Origin: Paraflavitalea sp. CAU 1676
Lineage (GTDB): Bacteria > Bacteroidota > Bacteroidia > Chitinophagales > Chitinophagaceae
Assembly (NCBI RefSeq): GCF_029223285.1
Contig: NZ_JARHUJ010000005.1
Coordinates: forward strand, 1 to 64,000
Reading direction: 5' to 3'
DNA length: 64,000 nt
The position numbers and the translations under genes were made by a program. Below, piece by piece: positions 59,200-64,000 of the stretch (the stretch's first letter is position 1; each line of letters starts with the position of its first letter). The notes beneath the pieces were generated by a model. It ran no database searches and had not been told where the DNA came from. It was given only the letters and a program-made list of their open reading frames with translations.

Positions 59200-59808
59200 G
59201 AGTTGAATAAGGATCAAACGACGGAACAGAAGATACTGGCGGCAGCCAGGGCCGTATTTATTGAGCAGGGGCTTGCCGGCGCCCGCATGCAAGACATAGC
59301 CGACCGGGCCGGTATTAACAAAGCACTCCTGCATTATTATTTCCGCAGCAAGGAAAAGCTGTTCGACATGGTATTTGAAGAGGCTGCCATGAAATTCTTG
59401 CCCCGCATCAGCATCCTCTTCGAAGCCGATATACCCATCTTCGATAAGATCAGAACCTTCGTAGAGCATTACATCAACCTCATGATGGAAAATCCCTTCA
59501 TTCCCATATTCGTGTTGAATGAAGTGCATAAGAACCCTGCCGAATTCATCACCAGGATCTGGGGCGGGCGTATGCCCCCTGTGCGGGAATTTGCCGCACA
59601 GATACAGCGCGAAATCGAGGCGGGGAACATCAAACCGATACATCCCTTTCACCTCATGATCAACATGATCTCGATGTGCATATTCCCTTTCGTGGGCAGG
59701 CCCATCGCCACCAGCGTATTCGAGCTGAGTAATGAACAATTCATGGTATTAATGGAACAGCGTAAAAAACTGGTGGCAGAGTTTGTCATTGACGCAATCA
59801 AAGCATAG
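59191..59808 (+). CDS. TetR family transcriptional regulator
   Basis: A 205-residue repressor. Helix-turn-helix at about 27-57 (MQDIADRAGINKALLHYYFR); the ligand-binding domain follows with a hydrophobic cavity. It heads a drug-export operon and is preceded by an inverted repeat containing the half-site TGGTTAAA, repeated before tolC, so it most likely represses both itself and the pump until an inducer binds. The operator match is visible; the regulation is inferred. Confidence 0.92.
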   Translation: MVEELNKDQTTEQKILAAARAVFIEQGLAGARMQDIADRAGINKALLHYYFRSKEKLFDMVFEEAAMKFLPRISILFEADIPIFDKIRTFVEHYINLMMENPFIPIFVLNEVHKNPAEFITRIWGGRMPPVREFAAQIQREIEAGNIKPIHPFHLMINMISMCIFPFVGRPIATSVFELSNEQFMVLMEQRKKLVAEFVIDAIKA

Positions 59809-59825
59809 CTATTTTTTTTATGTAC

Positions 59826-59856
59826 ACTGACCAAATGGTTAAATATTATGGTTAAA
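59826..59856 (+). promoter_or_regulatory. Second TetR operator before tolC
   Basis: ACTGACCA (59826-59833), 2 bp, TGGTTAAA (59836-59843), 5 bp, TGGTTAAA (59849-59856). Spacing of the half-sites equals that of the tetR operator, and the last half-site again overlaps the ATG. Confidence 0.65.
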
Positions 59857-61119
59857 CATTGGATTACTGCCCTTGCGCTGTTCGTGTCAGCGCCGGTATG
59901 GGCGCAGGATAGTACCCTTCTCACGCTTGAGCAGGCATACGATCTCTCCAGAGAGAACTATCCGCTCATCAAACAAAAGAACCTGGTAAAGCAAACAGCC
60001 GACCTTACCATCGACAACCTCAACAAGAACTACCTGCCACAGGTAACCGTTTCAGGGCAGGCTTCTTACCAGTCGCAGGTTACGAGCATTCCCTTACGGG
60101 TGCCGGGATTTGAGATTCCCACCATGTCGAAAGATCAATACCGCGTACAGGCAGAAGCTACGCAGTTGCTGTATGATGGAGGCACAGTGGGCGCTCAAAA
60201 GAACCTGCAACAGGTAAATGCCCTGGTAGAAGACCAGCGGGCAGAAGTCGATCTGTACAAAGTGAAGGAACGCATCAACCAGTTTTACCTCGGCATTCTC
60301 CTGCTCGATGAACAATTGAAACAAACCGAGCTCGTGAAGAAAGATATACAGCTCGGCATTAAACGCGTTACCGCACAGGTCAACAACGGAACAGCATTCC
60401 GGTCCAATCAACTGGTACTCGAAGCCGAATTGCTCAAGGCCGAACAACGTACCATCGAGCTCCGCGCCACCCGCAAAGGCTGGCTCGAAGTACTCTCGCT
60501 CTTCCTCAACAAACCCTTGCCGGAAACAACCGCCTTGCAGATGCCCGTTACCCGCACCTATATCATGGCGCCCGGTATCAATCGGCCGGAGTTGAAACTA
60601 TTCACCTACCAGGACAGCCTCTTCAAAACGCAGAACCAGGTGATCACTGCGAGAAACAGGCCCAAGACCAGCCTCTTTGTACAGGGCGGTTACGCCCGGC
60701 CGGCACTCGATATGCTGAAGAACGATTTCAGCTGGTATTATATCGCAGGGCTAAGACTGAACTGGTCGCTGGGTAATCTCTATACCACCAAAAAAGAACG
60801 GCAATTGCTCAACGTCAATCAACGTATGGTGGATGTGCAGAAAGACCTGTTCCTGCTCAACACGAATACGCAGTTGAAGCAGCAGCAATCGGAGTTGAAC
60901 AAACTGCAGCAGCTCATGGAGTCCGATGAGCAGATCATCGATATCCGCTCAAAAGTAAAAGAGGCCGCCAATGCGCAGCTGGAAAATGGTGTCATCACGG
61001 CCAACGATTACCTGCGCGAAGTAAATGCCGAAGACCAGTCCAGGCTGTCCCTCATCGCACACCGGCTGCAATGGCTGCAGGCAAAGATCAATTACGAAAC
61101 CATATCAGGTAACCAATAA
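59848..61119 (+). CDS. TolC-family outer-membrane efflux protein
   Basis: A 423-residue outer-membrane channel with signal peptide (1-20, PVWAQD) and the repeated coiled-coil/hairpin pattern of TolC (QAYDLSRENYPLIKQKNLVK, LVEDQRAEVDLYKVKERINQ, VNAEDQSRLSLIAHRLQWLQ). It works with the downstream HlyD and ABC components to export drugs or other molecules across both membranes. It follows the TetR gene by 39 bp, with an operator at its start. Confidence 0.92.
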   Translation: MVKHWITALALFVSAPVWAQDSTLLTLEQAYDLSRENYPLIKQKNLVKQTADLTIDNLNKNYLPQVTVSGQASYQSQVTSIPLRVPGFEIPTMSKDQYRVQAEATQLLYDGGTVGAQKNLQQVNALVEDQRAEVDLYKVKERINQFYLGILLLDEQLKQTELVKKDIQLGIKRVTAQVNNGTAFRSNQLVLEAELLKAEQRTIELRATRKGWLEVLSLFLNKPLPETTALQMPVTRTYIMAPGINRPELKLFTYQDSLFKTQNQVITARNRPKTSLFVQGGYARPALDMLKNDFSWYYIAGLRLNWSLGNLYTTKKERQLLNVNQRMVDVQKDLFLLNTNTQLKQQQSELNKLQQLMESDEQIIDIRSKVKEAANAQLENGVITANDYLREVNAEDQSRLSLIAHRLQWLQAKINYETISGNQ

Positions 61120-61201
61120 TGAACGAACGCCGGGCCGCTTGATCAACACCAGCGCCCGGTCTCCCACAATCAAATAATAGCAACAGGTAAAATATATAAG
61201 T

Positions 61202-62137
61202 ATGAAAAAATTGATGACAGGTATGCTTGTAGCGGCTATTGCGCTCTTGGCCTGCAACCGCAACAAAGTCACGTACGATGCTTCCGGTTCCTTCGAGGTC
61301 GATGAAGTGATCGTATCGGCAGAGCTCACCGGCAAGCTGCTCAGCTTCGACGTTATGGAAGGCGATTCCATTAGTAAGGGGAAGGTGATCGGCACCATCG
61401 ATGCGGAAAACCTCTCCCTCCAGAAAGACCAGGTGCAAGCCAGCATCGAGGCGCTCCGCGAAAAAACGGCCGACCTCACACCGCAGATAAAGTTGCTCCA
61501 GGATCAGCTCATCGTACAGCAATCGCAGCTCGACCGCCTGCAGCGCGAAAAGCAACGTACCGAAAACCTGTTGAAGCAGGATGCCGCCACCGGCAAACAG
61601 CTCGACGACCTCAATGCCGAGATCGATGTAGTGAAAAAGCAAATGGATGTAACGCGCCAGCAGATCAATGTACAACGCAGTAATATCGGTACGCAGAACC
61701 GCAGCATCCTCAGCGAAGGAAAGCCCATGGAGAAAAGAGTGGCCCAGCTCGACGATCAGTTGAAACGCGCAGGCATCACGAATCCTGTCAACGGAACCGT
61801 GATCACCAAATACGCAGAAGCAGGGGAGATGACCTCCACCGGTAAAGCCCTGTACAAGATCGCCGACCTGTCGACCATGACGCTGCGCGCTTATATCACC
61901 GGTACGCAATTATCGCAGGTGAAACTGAATCAGCCGGTAAAGGTGTTGATCGATAACGGGGCCGAAGCTTACCGGGAATATTCCGGAACGATCACCTGGA
62001 TATCCGATAAGGCCGAGTTTACGCCCAAAACCATCCAAACGAAAGAAGAACGGGCCAACCTGGTGTACGCCATCAAGGTCAAAGTAAAGAACGACGGCTT
62101 TATCAAGATCGGCATGTACGGAGAAGTAAAGTTTTGA
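61202..62137 (+). CDS. HlyD/YbhG-type membrane-fusion lipoprotein
   Basis: A 311-residue periplasmic adaptor. The lipoprotein Cys18 (AIALLACNR) anchors it. A biotinyl-lipoyl-like half (about 27-65, VDEVIVSAELTGKLLSFDVM) is followed by a long alpha-helical hairpin (about 78-175; LQDQLIVQQSQLDRLQREKQ) and the second lipoyl and beta-barrel part (GTVITKYAEAGEMTSTGKAL). It links the ABC pump to TolC. It sits 82 bp after tolC and 20 bp before the first ATPase. Confidence 0.92.
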   Translation: MKKLMTGMLVAAIALLACNRNKVTYDASGSFEVDEVIVSAELTGKLLSFDVMEGDSISKGKVIGTIDAENLSLQKDQVQASIEALREKTADLTPQIKLLQDQLIVQQSQLDRLQREKQRTENLLKQDAATGKQLDDLNAEIDVVKKQMDVTRQQINVQRSNIGTQNRSILSEGKPMEKRVAQLDDQLKRAGITNPVNGTVITKYAEAGEMTSTGKALYKIADLSTMTLRAYITGTQLSQVKLNQPVKVLIDNGAEAYREYSGTITWISDKAEFTPKTIQTKEERANLVYAIKVKVKNDGFIKIGMYGEVKF

Positions 62138-62157
62138 TTACGCTACAACTATGAATT

Positions 62158-63075
62158 ATGCCAGCAGTAGTCGCTGAAAATATTGTAAAACGTTACGGCA
62201 AGAAAAAGGACATCGTGGAAGCCCTGCATGGAATATCCTTCCAGGCAGAACAAGGCGAGCTGTTCGGGATCATTGGTCCCGATGGTGCCGGCAAAACATC
62301 CCTCTTTCGCATCCTCACCACCTTGCTGTTGCCCGATGGGGGCCATGCCACCGTCGACGGGCTCGATGTGGTGAAGGATTTTAAGCAGATCCGCAACCGG
62401 GTAGGATACATGCCGGGTAAGTTCTCCCTGTACCAGGACCTCACCGTTGCCGAGAACATGGAGTTCTTTGCCACGATCTTCAATACCTCCATCGATGAGA
62501 ACTACGACCTGGTGAAGGATATCTATTCGCAGATAGAGCCCTTTAAAGACCGCCGTGCAGGAAAACTGTCGGGAGGTATGAAGCAGAAGCTGGCACTTAG
62601 TTGCGCCCTCATCCATCGCCCATCCATCCTCTTTCTCGACGAGCCCACCACCGGTGTCGATTCTGTATCGCGCAAAGAGTTCTGGGAAATGCTGCGCAAG
62701 CTGAAGCAACAGGGAATCACCATCCTTGTGTCCACACCCTATATGGATGAAGCCAGTCTCTGCGACCGGGTAGCCCTGGTGCAAAGCGGAAAACTGCTTT
62801 CGGTAGATACGCCCGCCGGCGTGCGCGCTGCCTTTGGCAAACCGCTGCTGGCGGTGCGGGCAGAGAAGATGCTCCCGTTGCTCAATGATCTTAAAGGGTC
62901 CGGCGCCGTAGCCGATGCCTATCCCTTTGGCGAATATCATCATGCGGTGATGCGTGGCAACCACGACATAACGGAGCTTCGTCAATACCTCGAACAGAAA
63001 GGTCATCAACAGGTAGAGATCAAAGCCGTAGAGCCCGATATTGAAGATTGTTTCATGGACCTGATGAAAAACTAA
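62158..63075 (+). CDS. ABC transporter ATPase (YbhF N-terminal-half type)
   Basis: A 305-residue ATP-binding subunit. Walker A is GPDGAGKTS (about 41-49), signature LSGGMKQKLALSCAL, Walker B ILFLDEPTTGVDSVSR, and the switch histidine appears replaced (VSTPYMDEASLCDR), unlike the usual VSTHYMDEA. Together with the next gene it corresponds to the two halves of E. coli YbhF, here split into two genes. It ends 5 bp before the second ATPase start. Confidence 0.92.
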   Translation: MPAVVAENIVKRYGKKKDIVEALHGISFQAEQGELFGIIGPDGAGKTSLFRILTTLLLPDGGHATVDGLDVVKDFKQIRNRVGYMPGKFSLYQDLTVAENMEFFATIFNTSIDENYDLVKDIYSQIEPFKDRRAGKLSGGMKQKLALSCALIHRPSILFLDEPTTGVDSVSRKEFWEMLRKLKQQGITILVSTPYMDEASLCDRVALVQSGKLLSVDTPAGVRAAFGKPLLAVRAEKMLPLLNDLKGSGAVADAYPFGEYHHAVMRGNHDITELRQYLEQKGHQQVEIKAVEPDIEDCFMDLMKN

Positions 63076-63080
63076 ATAAG

Positions 63081-63827
63081 ATGTCTCAAAACATAGCTAT
63101 CCAAGCAGAAGGACTCACCAAACGTTTCGGCGATTTTACCGCCGTAGACGGCATCTCCTTCGAGGTGCAGAAAGGCGAGATCTTCGGATTCCTCGGGGCC
63201 AACGGCGCCGGTAAAACGACCGCCATGCGTATGCTGTGCGGATTGTCGATCCCCACCGGTGGCAAAGCCACCGTGGCAGGCTTCGATGTATACCGGCAAA
63301 CGGAACAGATCAAAAGGAATATCGGCTACATGAGCCAGAAGTTCTCGCTCTACGAAGACCTCACGGTAAAAGAGAACATCCGCTTTTATGCCGGCATTTA
63401 CGGCAAAAGCGATGCCTTCATCAAAGAGAAAACAGCCTTCCTGCTCAAAGAGCTGCACATGGAGAGCGAAGGCAGCAAGCTGGTGAAATCCCTGCCACTG
63501 GGGTGGAAACAGAAGTTGGCCTTTTCCGTGGCAATCTTCCACGAACCCGGCATCGTGTTCCTTGATGAACCCACTGGTGGCGTAGATCCGGTAACCAGGC
63601 GCGAGTTCTGGAATATGATCTATCAGGCTGCCGCCAATGGAATTACCGTATTTGTGACCACGCATTATATGGATGAAGCAGAGTACTGCAACCGGGTATC
63701 CATCATGGTCGACGGACGTATCGATGCCCTCGATACGCCCCGCGAACTGAAACGCTCCTTACAGGCAGCTTCGATGGATGAAGTATTCCTGAAACTGGCC
63801 AGAAAGGCCACCAGGAACGCTGATTAA
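63081..63827 (+). CDS. ABC transporter ATPase (YbhF C-terminal-half type)
   Basis: A 248-residue ATP-binding subunit. ATG 63081 (MSQNIAIQAEGLTKRFGDF) is chosen over 63048, which would overlap the previous gene. Walker A GANGAGKTT, Walker B IVFLDEPTGGVDPVTR and the H-loop VTTHYMDEAEYCNR are intact. The signature is degenerate (SLPLGWKQKLAFSVAI instead of LSGGQ), the same change as in the second half of fused YbhF proteins, so the two ATPases should form a heterodimer with one weak site. Confidence 0.92.
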   Translation: MSQNIAIQAEGLTKRFGDFTAVDGISFEVQKGEIFGFLGANGAGKTTAMRMLCGLSIPTGGKATVAGFDVYRQTEQIKRNIGYMSQKFSLYEDLTVKENIRFYAGIYGKSDAFIKEKTAFLLKELHMESEGSKLVKSLPLGWKQKLAFSVAIFHEPGIVFLDEPTGGVDPVTRREFWNMIYQAAANGITVFVTTHYMDEAEYCNRVSIMVDGRIDALDTPRELKRSLQAASMDEVFLKLARKATRNAD

Positions 63828-63867
63828 TCAGGCCAGCAGTGGCCCATCATTAAAGAGATCAACAGAC

Positions 63868-64000
63868 ATGAAACAGTTTCTATCGTTTGTTAAAAAGGAA
63901 TTTCACCACATCGCGCGCGACAGGCGTACCCTTTTCATATTGCTGGGTATGCCCATCATGCAGATCATCATATTCGGGTTTGCCCTCACCAATGAGGTCA
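63868..64000 (+). CDS. ABC-2 type permease, partial (cut by window end)
   Basis: The first 44 codons of a permease of the YbhS/YbhR class: a basic N-terminus (KKEFHHIARDRRTLFI) then a hydrophobic segment ('LLGMPIMQIIIFGFAL') and 'TNEV', typical of the family. The gene runs off the window. It lies 40 bp after the second ATPase and completes the export system; a second permease is expected downstream. Confidence 0.9.
   Translation, partial: MKQFLSFVKKEFHHIARDRRTLFILLGMPIMQIIIFGFALTNEV

Noticed and set aside
1-64000. tRNA, rRNA, riboswitch or prophage features
   Set aside because: No cloverleaf, rRNA-like or known riboswitch core was recognised by eye; dedicated covariance-model searches were not possible here.

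Overview
The window looks like chromosome from a Bacteroidota bacterium, most likely family Chitinophagaceae (inferred, not proven). Supporting signs are TAnnTTTG promoter boxes with an upstream TTTG/TTG, weak or absent Shine-Dalgarno sequences, type IX secretion (T9SS) sorting domains, a TonB receptor with a carboxypeptidase-like N-terminus, LytS/LytTR pairs, a DAHP synthase fused to chorismate mutase, and a DUF6249/ECF-sigma locus. I saw no rRNA, tRNA, CRISPR array or prophage.
Layout. 0.2-5.6 kb: a small conserved protein, a cystathionine beta-synthase-type enzyme, a small hydrolase and the RNA-binding protein Tex. 5.8-9.4 kb: an ECF sigma factor with a membrane partner, divergent from a DUF6249 membrane protein, plus an S41 protease. 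Three ECF-type promoters with identical spacing sit between the divergent genes. 9.6-17.5 kb: amino-sugar kinase and MurQ, then two T9SS-exported proteins, one of 1154 residues with eight repeats.
17.5-28.3 kb is the centrepiece: a long aromatic amino-acid operon (pheA, an aminotransferase, tyrA, a small membrane protein, a DEAD-box helicase, DAHP synthase/chorismate mutase, a Y1 transposase-like gene, aroB, aroA, aroC, DUF952). It is preceded by an apparently undescribed, nearly leaderless Phe/Tyr leader peptide with antiterminator and terminator segments, so the operon is probably controlled by ribosome-mediated attenuation.
28.3-43.7 kb: cell-wall enzymes (VanX-like dipeptidase, L,D-transpeptidase, RlpA), pdxJ, a TonB receptor, an oxidoreductase, rpe, a TPR lipoprotein, a beta-propeller protein and several unknowns. 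43.9-48.0 kb: two paralogous LytS/LytTR two-component pairs flanking an NTF2-like gene. 48-59 kb: mixed small genes, a T9SS type B giant, homogentisate dioxygenase, and intergenic regions filled with degenerate 8-11 bp periodic repeats. 59.1-64 kb: a TetR-controlled multidrug-export operon of YbhGFSR type (TetR, TolC, HlyD, two ABC ATPases, a permease cut by the window end), with a shared three-half-site operator before tetR and tolC.
All functional calls are from sequence reading alone; no database search was run.
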